A stretch of DNA of 37,500 bases from Symbiodinium natans (GCA_905221605.1 CAJNDS010002121.1:17501-55000), one strand, 5' to 3'. Positions 17,875-27,075 are shown, counted from the stretch's first letter. Notes: a model not told the origin generated them from the letters alone. Numbers and translations are program-made.

Positions 17875-18060
17875 TACCGCTTTCACGATGTCAAAGAGCT
17901 TGTGCCTCTTTTGAAGCCAGGCATGGATGGCGCGGTGGTTGAAAGCTTGCGCAAGCGCTACCGCCTCGATGACGTCGAAGAGCTCCTCTCCCTGGTGCCT
18001 CCTTTCACTGCGGGCCAAAATCTTGACGAATTGGGCAAAAGCTACCGCTTGGTCGATGTC
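17875..18060 (+). CDS. Coding fragment with 28-residue repeats
   Basis: Two full 84-nt units and the start of a third encode YRFHDVKELVPLLKP.. and YRLDDVEELLSLVPP.., each ending in L-(R/G)-K-(R/S), followed by YRLVDV. The units differ much at DNA level but keep Y-R-x-x-D-V-x-E-L and P..G, indicating past selection on this frame. An upstream stop (TAA at about 17862) and no ATG mean it is an exon or relic. Not recognised. The - strand also shows a repeat, but with fewer conserved positions. Confidence 0.45.
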
Positions 18061-18173
18061 ATGGGGGGGAGGGGTAGCGAGGGAACCTTGGGGAAGCTTA
18101 GGGAGCCGTAGGCACTAGCTGGGAGTATTTGGGAACCTTGGGTTACATACCCCTCTTGAATTCCCCTCCCTCA

Positions 18174-18310
18174 AGGGTTTAGGGTTTAGGGTTTAGGGTT
18201 TAGGGTTTAGGGTTTAGGGTTTAGGGTTTAGGGCTTAGGGTTTAGGGAGAACCCTGTAGCAGGAGGCTCGGGGAACCACTGAAGCAGCGAAGCCTAAGGC
18301 CCACAACCCC
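18174..18310 (+). repeat. TTTAGGG array and spacer
   Basis: Nine to ten perfect units (18174-18248) mark the end of the array-free NRT2 locus. Confidence 0.9.
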
Positions 18311-18314
18311 CAAG

Positions 18315-18356
18315 GCCTTGAACACCACCCCGGATCCTGCGAGTTGTTCGTAGGGA
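18315..18356 (+). CDS. Candidate internal exon
   Basis: cccccaag|G and GGGA|GTAAGG, the latter the same strong donor context as in the TXNDC9-like gene. Reads LEHHPGSCELFVG. Family unknown. Confidence 0.5.
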
Positions 18357-18427
18357 GTAAGGAGACATGGCAACCCTAAAACCTGAACCCTAAACCCTTT
18401 AAACCCAAACCCGCTCTAATTGCACAG

Positions 18428-18462
18428 TCCCTTGACAGGCTCTATGAGGGGGGGGGATGAGA
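18428..18462 (+). CDS. Candidate internal exon
   Basis: attgcacag|TCC to GAGAG|GTGCCT reads SLDRLYEGGDE. Contains a run of eight G. Family unknown. Confidence 0.35.
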
Positions 18463-18609
18463 GGTGCCTAATTCCCTCATTCCCAACAAAGAGCACTCCT
18501 CAACCCTAAACCCTAAACCCTAAACCTCAAGCCCTAAACCCCAAACCCTAAACCCTATACCCTAAACCCTTTAGGATCGAGGATCTTTCCCATGCCCCAA
18601 ATCGGACAG

Positions 18610-18671
18610 GCGGGCCGATATCCACCCAGCGCGCTAGTGGCGCCACTGGTGCAAACGTTGGTGCCTGGACG
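18610..18671 (+). CDS. Candidate internal exon
   Basis: caaatcggacag|G opens AGRYPPSALVAPLVQTLVPG. A donor GGACG|GTGGGA follows at 18672, but the frame stays open to about 18720 (RWDPQTMGTSKGPSGLG). High G/C at position 3. Family unknown. Confidence 0.5.
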
Positions 18672-18838
18672 GTGGGATCCCCAGACGATGGGCACCAGCA
18701 AGGGCCCATCGGGGCTCGGGGTTTAGGGTTTAGGGTTTAGGGTTTAGGGTTTAGGGTTTAGGGGCTTTCCCCCTCCCCCGGTACCCCCCCCCCCCCCCGC
18801 CCCCTCCCCCCGGCCGTCTTTGCCTCGAAAGTGAGCAG

Positions 18839-18901
18839 GCGGTCATTTTGGGAGGGCCTTGTTCAACAAGCACCCCTAAACCTGTCTGCAAAGACTTCTA
18901 A
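18839..18901 (+). CDS. Candidate terminal exon
   Basis: aaagtgagcag|G then AVILGGPCSTSTPKPVCKDF and TAA. AG|G start. Confidence 0.4.
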   Translation, partial: AVILGGPCSTSTPKPVCKDF

Positions 18902-18918
18902 CCATGTTTCTGCCACAG

Positions 18919-18963
18919 GCCAGTTCAGTTTCCTGCCTTGGCTTTTGGGGCTTAAGGGTCTAA
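18919..18963 (+). CDS. Candidate exon
   Basis: A strong acceptor, catgtttctgccacag|G, then ASSVSCLGFWGLRV and TAA. It directly follows the stop of the previous candidate, so both cannot be terminal exons of one transcript; alternative acceptors are possible. Confidence 0.35.
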   Translation, partial: ASSVSCLGFWGLRV

Positions 18964-19444
18964 GGGTTTGGCGGCTCTCCCTACGCTGAACTCTTGGAGA
19001 GCCCTAAGCACCTAACGCCCTCATCCTTAAACCCCTCTAGACCCCTCAACCCTAAACCTCTCAACCCTCGACCCTAAAAGCTGCTGAACCCCGAAACCCC
19101 TCAACCCCTCAACCCTTTAACAACCTCTATCAAATGTTAGACTCTAAACCCCGAAGCCCTTCCCCGAAGCCCTTGAGTCTACGGATCCCCATCCCACGCC
19201 CGAAGCGCAAAACCCCCAAGACCCAAAACGCCGACCCACGGGGTTGACAGGTGTAGTTTAGGGTTTAGGGTTTAGGGTTTCGGGTTTCGGGTTTAGGGTT
19301 TAGGGTTTAGGGTTTAGGGATTAGGGTTCTTCATTTTTGCAGACTTCGGCTCCCCAAGCCTTATTGTTTTAGGGTTTCAGTTTAGAGTTTAGGGTTGAGG
19401 TTTGTTGGGCTTCTGAGAATTCTGAGAAGTTCATTCAGGAGTAG

Positions 19445-19552
19445 TTGCTCAGCAAGCACCCCGCCGAGCAGAGCCGAGCGTGCTGCAGGCGTAGCATGCC
19501 CCAGCAGCCACGGGCTTCGGGCATCGTGCAGGAGCTGAGGCGCAGCCCCTAA
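19445..19552 (+). CDS. Candidate terminal exon
   Basis: Frame LLSKHPAEQSRACCRRSMPQ continues QPRASGIVQELRRSP to TAA in the first unit of the following CCCTAAA array. A second frame (STPPSRAERAAGVACPSSHG) is open too. GC-rich. Unknown family. Confidence 0.35.
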   Translation: MLSKHPAEQSRACCRRSMPQQPRASGIVQELRRSP

Positions 19553-20089
19553 ACCCTAAACCCTAAACCCTAAACCCTAAACCCTAAACCCTAAACCCTA
19601 AATCCTAAATCCCTAAACCCTATAAACCCTAAACCCTAAGTCCCAAAACCCTGAACAGGGCAACCCTAAGCCCGACTCCCTAAACCCTAAGCCCTAAGCT
19701 CTACACAATTTGTTCTTTAGGAGAGGTTTTTTTGGGGGGGGGGGGGGGGGGGGATCCTAAAGCCCAAGCCCTAAACCCTGAATACCAAGCGGGAGCATCT
19801 TGCAAAATCCTAGGTTGCTTGCTTGGGGGGATCGATTTTCCTGGACTGTTTAAGGGCTTCTTCGGGGATTGAGGGTTTAAGGGGTTTAGGGGTTTAGGCT
19901 TGTGGGTTTACTGGCTGAGGGTTTCAGGTTTAGGGTTTGAGGGTTTAGGGTTGAGGGTTTAGGGTTGAGGGTTTAGGGTTTATAAGGGTTACAGGGTTTC
20001 AGGCTTGCGGGTCAGGGTTGAGTTCGAGTGCTTAGGAGAGAGGGTTTGAGGGTCCACCTACAGGTGCGATCATGCCCCAAGAAAACCCA

Positions 20090-20199
20090 GGACCCGGAGT
20101 AGGCCCTTGTTTCCTTTTTGTTTATGGTTCAGGGTCCCTTTTAATCCCCTTAAACCCTCAAAGGGTACTCTGTTTATTCCTAGGTTACTCCTGGGTCCA
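20090..20199. mobile_element. TIR element family C, copy 2
   Basis: Ends ggacccggagtaggcccttg and cctaggttactcctgggtcc are inverted repeats. The interior carries aagggta/tttattcc as in the other copies. Confidence 0.65.
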
Positions 20200-20897
20200 G
20201 AAACCCTACACCCTGAACTCCCTCAACCCCACCCACTGTTGGCCGGGCGACGCAGAGACGTAGAGAGCGGAACAGGCCAAGTCCGGTGCCCTAAAGCAGT
20301 GAACCCCCAAGCGCAAATGGTTTAGGGCTTAGGGTTTTAGGGTTTAGGGTTTAGGGCAATTCTAAACCCTAAGCCGCAAAGGCCTAAAAAGTTATCCTAA
20401 ACGCCAGCCCGCAAGCTATACACCCCAATGCCTAGCCTCCCCTGTACCCTAAACTCTAAACCCTCGACCCTCGGCTCTCGACCCTGTGCGGCGTTGAGCC
20501 CGAAAGCCCGCATGGACACTTCAGATTCACAAACCCCAAACCCCCAAACCCTAAACCCAAAACCCAAAACCTAAACTGCACCTAACCCTAAACCCTAAAC
20601 CCTGAACCCTGAACCCTGAACCCAAAAGCTTAAAACCTAAGCCCTTAACCTAAAGCCCAAACCTTAGCGCATGGGAACTCCTAGACCCTTAAACCCGGCA
20701 CCCGAATTACTGATGAAGCCCTTAAGCCCCAAACCCCTAAGCTCTAAACATTCAATCCCTAGATCCCGAATAACATCCCAAAACCCTCAAGCCTAAACCC
20801 TAAACCATACTCCTGAAGCCCCTAAACCCTAAACCCTAAACCCAAAGCCCTAAACCCTAAACCCTAAACCCTAAACCCTAAACCCTAAACCCCGGAG

Positions 20898-20973
20898 GTA
20901 TCGGCTACTCGGGATGGTCGCTTGTATCTGCCTGACGACGCCCCTGGCCATTCTGCTGCTCTTCTGGGGCACG
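20898..20973 (+). CDS. Candidate exon encoding a membrane helix
   Basis: cccggag|G..ACG|GTGCGG. After one phase base it reads YRLLGMVACICLTTPLAILL then LFWGT, a strongly hydrophobic segment of about 20 residues preceded by basic residues, typical of a transmembrane helix. It lies between a C-strand and a G-strand array. The protein cannot be named. Confidence 0.5.
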
Positions 20974-21059
20974 GTGCGGAGCTTAGGGTTTAGGGTTTAG
21001 GGTTTCGGGTTTCGGGTTTAGGGTTTAGGGTTTAGGGTTCGGGGTTTAGGGTTAAGAGC

Positions 21060-21340
21060 TAGTAAGAGTTTAGGGGTTTATGGCTTGGGTTGTTTGTGTG
21101 GCTTCCGGGCTGAGGGGCTGTAGGGTACGTGGGGTGTATGGGCTTATGGGCCTTATAGGGCTTGTCGGGTTCATGGGATGTATACACAGGGTTTAGGGTT
21201 TGGGGTTTCATAGGCTGTCGGTATATCGGCTTTCGAGGCCCATGTTCTCTTGTACCTATGAGGTTCATAATGGTGTTTTTTTCGGGCTGACAGGGTTCAT
21301 GGGGGGGTTCATGGGATTAGAGGTGTTTTTGGTCTTTGGA
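21060..21340 (+). repeat. Degenerate GGGTTTATGG-type block
   Basis: G-rich, TTTATGGG/CTTATGGG-like words derived from the telomeric unit. The long - strand frame (..NPVYTSHEPDKPYK..) follows the repeat and is not a gene. Confidence 0.7.
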
Positions 21341-21572
21341 GCTTGAGTAAGACGCGGGCTCAGGGGGCTTTTTTGCCGGCTCGTGGCGCCTTTTGGCCCC
21401 TAAACCCTGAAACCCTAAACCCTAAACTGTTGGGGAAGGTGGGGCTGCTTTTGGTTTTGTTTCGTGTGGCCTGGAACCCTGCAAGAACTACACGCCTAGC
21501 AGGCCCTAAGCCCTGAACCCTAACCCTATAAACCTTACAGCCTAAAGCGCCCCACAGAGCCTCCACTCCCAG

Positions 21573-21650
21573 GCCAGCTTCATAGAAGCCAGCGACGCGC
21601 AGTGCTCGGCCAACGACCGACTATTGATTCTATGCGCCTCGGCGTTTCGG
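21573..21650 (+). CDS. Candidate internal exon
   Basis: A strong acceptor, cctccactcccag|G, then ASFIEASDAQCSANDRLLIL and CASAFR, ending CGG|GTTTTGG. Only this frame is free of stops over the whole piece. Mixed polar/hydrophobic character of a folded domain; family not recognised. Confidence 0.55.
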
Positions 21651-21721
21651 GTTTTGGTGGGGTTTAGGGTGCCGGGTGTGAATAGCCTAAGAGTTAAGGG
21701 CGCAGGGTTTAGGGTTTAGGG

Positions 21722-21815
21722 TTGGGGGTTTGGGGGTTTGGGGGTTTGGAGGTTTGGGGGTTTGGGGGTTTGGGGGTTTGGGGGTTTGGAGGTTTGGGGT
21801 TTTGGGGGGTTTGGG
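21722..21815 (+). repeat. TTTGGGGG octamer array
   Basis: About eleven GGGGGTTT units with three GGAGGTTT interruptions. A G-richer telomeric variant amplified locally; its six-frame translations are artefacts. Confidence 0.95.
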
Positions 21816-21849
21816 GGCTTAGATGGCTTCAGGTTGGGGGACCGTACAG

Positions 21850-21945
21850 GCTGTCGGAGTTCAACAAGACCCGACGGCCAACGGAAACCTGGATTCTTCC
21901 TTGCGTGAACATCAGTCAAAGAGCGAGCTGGACGACAACTTTGGG
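21850..21945 (+). CDS. Candidate exon ending in a telomeric GTTTAG
   Basis: gggggaccgtacag|G then 32 codons: AVGVQQDPTANGNLDSSLRE, HQSKSELDDNFG, then GTTTAGGG. The GT of the first telomeric unit gives a phase-0 donor; read through, the same bases give Val-stop. A hydrophilic, coding-like segment. Family unknown. Confidence 0.6.
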
Positions 21946-22024
21946 GTTTAGGGTTTGGGGTTTAGGGTTGGGGGTTTACGGTTTGGGGTTTAGGGTTGGT
22001 GCAAGACATTTAGCTACAGCACAG

Positions 22025-22164
22025 GGGTCGTTGAGCCACTCCGAACGCATGTCTGGACGCCAGCCGGTTTAAGGTTTCTGGAAGCATCGACCGGAAGCGT
22101 TTTCCACACGTTGAGTTGTACGAGATGTGCAGCGAACTACATGAGCATTGCTGCAGTCATCAAG
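22025..22164 (+). CDS. Candidate internal exon, 46 codons
   Basis: ctacagcacag|G to ATCAAG|GTTTTC. After two phase bases the frame reads VVEPLRTHVWTPAGLRFLEA, STGSVFHTLSCTRCAANYMS, IAAVIK without a stop; one competing frame has a TAA in the middle. The downstream intron begins with a family E TIR element only 15 bp after the donor. Contains a CxxC. Family unknown. Confidence 0.6.
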
Positions 22165-22179
22165 GTTTTCGGTTTTGTT

Positions 22180-22280
22180 TACTATTTTCTTCAGAACCCC
22201 CCCAAAATGAAAGATAATGAGCCTGATATTGCCCTTATAAGGAAAATGAATTTTGGGGGGTTCTTAAGCAATCGGTAGTT
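22180..22280. mobile_element. TIR element family E, copy 1
   Basis: Left actattttcttcagaacccc and right ggggttcttaagcaatcggt ends are inverted, extended by aaaatg / aatttt next to the C and G runs. Central gcccttataagg is shared with 27679-27786. About 100 bp, non-coding. Confidence 0.7.
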
Positions 22281-23021
22281 GCTGCCATTGTGGGTGTTCT
22301 TTTGGATGGGTTTGGCTTTGGATGGCTTCGGCGTGAAGGGCTTCTCGCGCTAGCCCGCCAGCCCTGAACCCTAAATCCTTATCCGCTTTTGGTTAAGACT
22401 GGGTCAAGGTTTCAAGGGCCTCAGTTTCGGGTTTTGTGGCTGGGAGCTGAGAGGGGTGGGGGGGGGTTGGGGGGAGGTAGGTAGGCTTCGGGTGTCCAAG
22501 GCTAAGGAAGGGCTTCGTGTTCGCGGGTTTGTGCAGCGTTTGGCGTTTAGGGCTTGTCAAGTTCAAAGTTAAGGAGGCCCGCGCAGCCCGAATGTGAATG
22601 TGCAGTCCTCAGCCCGAAAAATGGGGTTTAGGGTTTGTGGTTTAGGGTTCCCTAAACCTACCCCCCTTCCCCCTAGAACGGGTACAGGGGGTTTAGGGGC
22701 TAGGGTTTAGGGTATAGGGTTGCCTAAACCTACACCCTACAAGGGGTACAGGGGGGTTAGGGTTTAGGGCCGGCTTATTAGGGCTTAGGGTTTAGGGTTT
22801 AGGGTTTCGGGCCAGGCATTACAGGCCCTCATACTTCAAGCACCCGGGCCCTCCACCACAAACCCTAAGCCCCACGACCTTCGGCGTTGAGGGTAAAGGG
22901 CGTCTAGGGTTTAGGGTTTATAAAGGCTTCAAACCCTAAGCCCGAAACCCTAAACCCTAAACCCTAAACCCTAAACCCTAAACCCTAAACCCTAAACCCT
23001 AAACCCTAAACAAGCTGCGAG
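22281..23021. repeat. Unique spacer and telomeric mosaic
   Basis: 22281-22620 is unique, G-rich and without a clear exon. 22680-22750 holds two copies of a ccctaaacctac..gggtacagggggtttagg palindrome. C array 22930-23010 (about 11 units). A piece at 22816-22860 after cattacag is open in all frames. Confidence 0.5.
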
Positions 23022-23106
23022 GCTGCATGCTCTTGCAGCTCTGCTGGCCTGTCTGCATGCCTCAATTCAACCTGATGCTCTTCGCGCACCGCCCTGCGCG
23101 CTTAAG
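23022..23106 (+). CDS. Candidate internal exon
   Basis: ctgcgag|G..TTAAG|GTGTTG. After two phase bases it reads CMLLQLCWPVCMPQFNLMLF then AHRPARL. Cys/Leu-rich and hydrophobic, possibly membrane-associated. Family unknown. Confidence 0.5.
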
Positions 23107-23109
23107 GTG

Positions 23110-23734
23110 TTGAAGTTGGGGTTTGTTTGAAGGGTTTAGAGTTTAGGGTATGGGTTTGGGAGTTTTGGGTTTACGGTTTAGGTTTTTTTTAGGGTTTAGG
23201 GTTCAGGGTCTATAGGGGTTTAGGGTTTAGGGTTCAAGTACGGTAGAAGCCGCTATTCAATCCCTGAGACTTTGAAACCCCAAACCCTAAACCCTAAACC
23301 CCAAACCCTAAACCCTAAACCCTAAACCCTAAACCCTAAACCCTAAGGGCTAAACCCTAAACCCTAAACCCCTATAAGGTGCAAGGAGAGCCCTGGATTC
23401 AGAGTCCGAATTTTGCGGGAGTCGCAGGGTTGAGGTTTCTTTGAAGGGGCTTAGGGTTTCGGGTTTAGGGTTTAGGGCTTGCGTTTTGAGATTCAGGATT
23501 CGTGCTAAACCCGAAGCCTTAAGCCCTGAACACTAAATCCTTTAAACTCCTAAACCGCGCAAGAAGAAGCCTCAGGTTGTTGCCTAGGCGGTGGGCTTTC
23601 CAAGCTGTAGCTGTGGTGCGGTTTGAGGGTTTGGGATTTCAGGGTTTGAGGGTTCGAGGGTTTAGGGTTTTAGAGTTTTTGGGTTTAAGGGTTTTAGGGT
23701 TTGAGGGTTTTGTAACGCTGTTTTTTCAAGGGTG

Positions 23735-23767
<33 letters not shown>

Positions 23768-24080
23768 GGCGTTTTTGTTTGGCTTTTTGAGGGTTTTCGG
23801 GTTTTAGTGTTTAGGGTTTAGGGTTTTGGGGTTTTCGGGTTTTAGAGTTTGGGCGTTGTAGGGTTTTAGGGTGTTAGGGATTCAGGGTGTTTGGGTTTTG
23901 GGCTTGAGGGGTTTAGGGGTTTTAGGGTTTGTGGGTTTTAGATTTTAGTTGTTTCTTGTTTTTTTTGTTTTTTTGTTACTAGGGCTTTTGAGGTTTTCAG
24001 GGTTTAAGCTGTTTCAGGGTTTTTGGATTTTGGGCTTTTCGGGTTTTAGGGAGTTAGGGTGTTAGGTTTTAGGGCTTTTC
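23110..24080 (+). repeat. Degenerate telomere-derived DNA
   Basis: G-strand remnants 23140-23235, C array 23275-23370, then 23620-24080 of T/G-rich words (gggttttagg, gagggtttt) derived from TTTAGGG with a poly(T) tract 23737-23763. One small exon candidate, 23588-23620 (ttgttgcctag|G..GCG|GTTTGAGG, AVGFPSCSCGA). Confidence 0.55.
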
Positions 24081-24091
24081 GGGGTGTACAG

Positions 24092-24249
24092 TCGTGCTTA
24101 CGGCTTCAGCTGCTGGGGGTGTATCTTTGTCGGCTAAGACTTATGTCTTCACGTTGCGGGTGTAGAGTTTAGGGTCCTTTAGTGTTTCAAGTGATACGGC
24201 GGCCCTGATCGCGCGCGAGGAATCTGCAGCTCCGGCAAGACAGCCCTAA
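24092..24249 (+). CDS. Two adjacent exon-like segments
   Basis: 24092-24155 reads VLTASAAGGVSLSAKTYVFT after ggtgtacag. 24181-24249 reads SVSSDTAALIAREESAAPAR, QP and TAA. The intervening 25 bp look like telomeric sequence (tagagtttagggtccttt). In the first segment all three frames are open. Possibly two exons or one decayed coding stretch. Confidence 0.35.
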
Positions 24250-24306
24250 GCCCTATAGGCCCCAAAGGATTTTGGTTGCAAGGCTGTGTGGAATTTGCGC
24301 GAAACT

Positions 24307-24475
24307 AGGACCAGAGTAGGCCCTTCTTCCCTTTGTTTTTAGGGTATTTAGGTTCTTCCCTTTGTTTTTAGGGTATTTAGGTTCTTCCCTTTGTTTTTAG
24401 GGTATTTAGATTATGCAAGCCCTCCTAAACCAAAAACCGGTGCCCTTGTTGTTCCTAGGTTACTCTAGGGGTTGC
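24307..24475. mobile_element. TIR element family C, copy 3, expanded by an internal tandem repeat
   Basis: aggaccagagtaggcccttc at the left and cctaggttactctagggg at the right match copies 1 and 2. The interior has three tandem copies of a 29-bp unit beginning ttcttccctttgtttttagg, absent from the other copies. Confidence 0.7.
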
Positions 24476-24486
24476 AGTCTAGTGGT

Positions 24487-24765
24487 GTTAGGGTTTCGGG
24501 TTTGGGGTTTGGGGTGGGGGGGGTTTAGGGTTTAGGGTTTAGGGTTTAGGGTTTAGGGTTTAGGGTTTAGGGTTTAGGGTTTAGGGTAGATCTGTGCGAC
24601 CTTGAGGTGTAGGGTTCAGGGCTTGTACTGTAGGGCCTACTTAAACCCCCCTGCTGCACGCCAAAGCCCTTATTGTAGTTCCTGAACCCATGAGCCCACG
24701 AACCCTAAACCCTAAACCCTAAACCCTAAACCCTAAACCCTAAACCCTAAACCCTAAACCCCAGA
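24487..24765. repeat. Telomeric mosaic
   Basis: G array 24525-24585 (eight units), unique spacer, C array 24703-24765. Confidence 0.85.
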
Positions 24766-24789
24766 ACCCTCGGCTTCTTCGCGTCGCAG

Positions 24790-24871
24790 GTGGGTGTTGA
24801 GCGCCGTGCCAGTAGTGCACAAGGCCGGGATCCTGAAATCAGACACTTCGGCTTTCATGAGGCCGTATTAA
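24790..24871 (+). CDS. Candidate terminal exon
   Basis: ggcttcttcgcgtcgcag|G, then WVLSAVPVVHKAGILKSDTS, AFMRPY and TAA, followed at once by AT-rich DNA that would be the 3' UTR. A second frame (VGVERRASSAQGRDPEIRHF..) is also open to a nearby TAA. G/C at position 3 favours the first. Family unknown. Confidence 0.5.
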
Positions 24872-24972
24872 TTTAACTATTATATTCAAGATATAGTAAT
24901 AACATGTGATAATGATACATCCGTATAACACACACATATGCATATACATATATATATATATACTTATATGTA

Positions 24973-25011
<39 letters not shown>

Positions 25012-25420
25012 GTGTGCTACTTTTGGATTTCTGTTAAGGGGTTTAGGCTAGAAGTTTTTCGGGCTTCCATAGGGGTTTAGGGGGGGGGGGGTTATTGACG
25101 GCTTGGCATTCTCAGCACCGAAAACCCGAAACCTTAACACCCTAACACCCTAAAACCCTTAATTTCTAAATCTCTCCAACCCGAACACCCTAAAGCTCTA
25201 AAACCCTGAAACCCTACAACCCTGTAACCTTCAAGCTCGCCTGTGTCTGAGAATAGTTCACCATACCCCAAACCCATACCCCTTAGCCTACAACAGGAGA
25301 TTGTTAGAGTCTAAGGGAGGTTTTCATTTTTGTTGTTTATATAACACCCAAGAGGATATTTGAACTTAGTTTTATTTAAGGTTCTAAGGGGAGTATAGGT
25401 ATGTTGATTATTTCTTACAG
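24872..25420. other. AT-rich stretch with TA microsatellite, then decayed CCCTAA-like DNA
   Basis: 24872-25015 is AT-rich with (TA)n and (CATA)n runs, 25080-25220 decayed telomeric words, and 25240-25410 unique AT-rich sequence ending in the acceptor-like ttatttcttacag. No gene seen. Confidence 0.55.
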
Positions 25421-25492
25421 TGAGCCGGTCCTGCCGCCCTGCCGCCTGCCAGTTTGGCGCCTGCGAGCCCGCGCGCCACTTCCTGGTTCAAG
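25421..25492 (+). CDS. Candidate internal exon, Cys-rich
   Basis: attatttcttacag is the best-looking acceptor of the area. A GC donor CAAG|GCACGG closes the piece. After two phase bases it reads SRSCRPAACQFGACEPARHF and LVQ (three Cys). A second frame is open. Family unknown. Confidence 0.45.
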
Positions 25493-25509
25493 GCACGGGA
25501 ATCCCAAAC

Positions 25510-25815
25510 CTAAAAACCCTAAACCCTATAAACCCTATAAACCCTATAAACCCTATAAACCCTATAAACCCCATAAACCCCATAAACCCTATAAACCCTT
25601 TAAACCCTAAAGACCCTATGAGCCCTATGAACCCTGTAAACCGTGTAAACCCTATACACCCTATAAACCCTATAAACCCTTTAAACCCTGTAAACCCTGT
25701 AAACCCTATAAACCCTGTAAACACTATAAACCCTATAAACCCTTTAATCCCTGTAAACCCTGTAAACCCTATAAACCCTGTAAACCCTATAAACCCTATA
25801 AACCCTAAACCCTAA
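25510..25815 (-). repeat. CCCTATAAA / CCCTGTAAA nonamer array
   Basis: About 33 tandem 9-bp units, a two-base expansion of CCCTAAA. It gives Asn-Pro-Ile or Lys-Pro-Tyr repeats in translation, which are not proteins. Confidence 0.95.
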
Positions 25816-25919
25816 ACACGAAGCCCTACGAGTTCAAGATGTGAAAGGTTTTCTTGGCACTTAGAGGTTTTGGGTTTCAACTGGGGGGGTGCTTTCGTGC
25901 AACATGCACTCGTGGCAAG

Positions 25920-26040
25920 GTTAGGGTTTGGTTTAGGGTTTTAGGGTTCAGGGTTCAGGGTTCAGGGTTTAGGGTTTAGGGTTTGGAGTTTAGAGTTTAG
26001 GGTTAGCGTCTCTTAGGGTTAAGGGTTTAGAGCTTGCGAA
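25920..26040 (+). repeat. G-strand telomeric block
   Basis: TTTAGGG with TTCAGGG, TTTGGAG and TTTAGAG variants. Confidence 0.85.
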
Positions 26041-26045
26041 GTGAG

Positions 26046-26242
26046 ATGGGGCTCTGGCGACTGCCGTGAGCTACATCTGCACCTCAAACTTGGCGAACAA
26101 ACGAATAAATGCGACACGGTTATCCGTCGGATGGACATCGGACCTCTCGAGTGCGGCACCACTGCTGCACCGGCCCATGCTCGCCGGCGCCAGCCAACGC
26201 CGGTATCCTTCAGTGCTCCAGACATTCCGTCTGTGTCACTAG
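26046..26242 (+). CDS. Coding-like island, 64 codons, frame uncertain
   Basis: About 230 bp of unique sequence. The frame with the higher G/C at position 3 reads GALATAVSYICTSNLANKRI, NATRLSVGWTSDLSSAAPLL.. and ends at TAG 26240-26242. A second frame (EQTNKCDTVIRRMDIGPLEC..) stays open into the next repeat. The first would be a terminal exon with a possible membrane helix at its start. Family unknown. Confidence 0.4.
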
Positions 26243-26706
26243 GGCGGCTGCAAGCTACTAGATGGAGCTGCCAGCCAGGCGACCCTAAACCTCTCAACCC
26301 TAAACCCCTAAACCCCTAAACCTCTAAACCTTCAACCCTGAACTCTAAACCCTAAACCCCTGAACCCTGTACCCATACACACCTAAACACTACAAGCGGC
26401 GCAGTTGAACTCTCGTCGCCCAACTAGAGTTGGCAAAGCCAGGGATTCGGCCGCAAGCCAACTTAGGGTCTAGGCTTTCGCCAAAAGATCTTTAGGGCCT
26501 AAACCCTATACCCTAAGCCCTAGACCCTAAACCCTAAACCCAAAATCCTAAACCCTCAAAACTGTTGCAGGTTGCCCCACACCCTAAACTTTCCCTAAAC
26601 CCTAAACCCTAAACCTTAAGCCCTAAACCCTAAAACCCTAAACCCTAAGCCCTAAACCCTAAGCGCAAGAGGTTCAAGTAGGACTTGAAAGGTCAGTTTG
26701 GGGATC
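26243..26706 (-). repeat. CCCTAAA-type blocks with spacer
   Basis: CCTCTAAA/CCCCTAAA 26285-26360 and CCCTAAA/CCCTAAG 26510-26670. The spacer 26390-26500 has no clear exon. Confidence 0.75.
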
Positions 26707-26761
26707 ATGGCAGATAGCGATCGTAGAGGTGTTTCGAACGCCGGCTTAGAGAAGATGCGAG
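26707..26761 (+). CDS. Candidate initiator exon
   Basis: ATG at 26707 opens MADSDRRGVSNAGLEKMR, then GCGAG|GTTCGA. A polar, Ala/Ser-rich N-terminus is typical of a first exon. Read through the donor, the frame stops at 26787. Family unknown. Confidence 0.4.
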
Positions 26762-26884
26762 GTTCGAGGGCATGGTCCCTTGCTTGAGATGTTTAGGTTT
26801 TAGGGTTTAGGGTTTAGGGTTTAGGGTTTCGGGTTTAGGGTTTAGGGTTTAGGGTTTAGGGATTGTCGCACCCCGTAGTACAAT

Positions 26885-26922
26885 CCCGTTTAAGAACTGT
26901 TAGTACCAGGGGGAACATCCCA
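26885..26922. mobile_element. TIR element family A, right-half remnant
   Basis: aactgttagtaccagggggaacatcccaa matches the right arm of the 101-bp element. The left part is replaced by a TTTAGGG array and gattgtcgcaccccgtag, the latter resembling the centre of the remnant at 31929. Confidence 0.6.
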
Positions 26923-26933
26923 ATCCCCCCTGC

Positions 26934-27075
26934 CCTTCTTAAAGGGTTCTGAAGCATGGGCCCAGGGTTTAGATAGGGGGTATATAACGGTTTTAAGGCC
27001 CATACCTCCTAAGTCGGATAAGGGGGACAAAGGGAACCCTTCTTAACCCTCTTCTGGGCTCTCTTAAACAAGGAC
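26934..27075. mobile_element. Dispersed repeat family F, copy 2
   Basis: cttaaagggttctgaagcat.. shared with 11785-11820; also holds tataacggttttaaggccca and gggaacccttcttaaccctc. Boundaries uncertain. Confidence 0.45.

Larger units (their letters stand above)
18970..20890. repeat. Telomeric mosaic
   Basis: C-rich degenerate block 19010-19240; G arrays 19256-19330, 19860-19995 and 20320-20357; C arrays 19548-19645, 20540-20650 and 20800-20893; poly(G) about 19733-19753. The spacer 19445-19552 is exon-like (see separate entry). A family C TIR element lies at 20090-20199. Confidence 0.6.

Noticed and set aside
25420-25815. Long open frames through telomere-like arrays (Asn-Pro-Ile, Lys-Pro-Tyr, Gly-Phe repeats)
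   Set aside because: They follow 7-9 bp units whose length happens to avoid stops; composition and periodicity are those of the DNA repeat.
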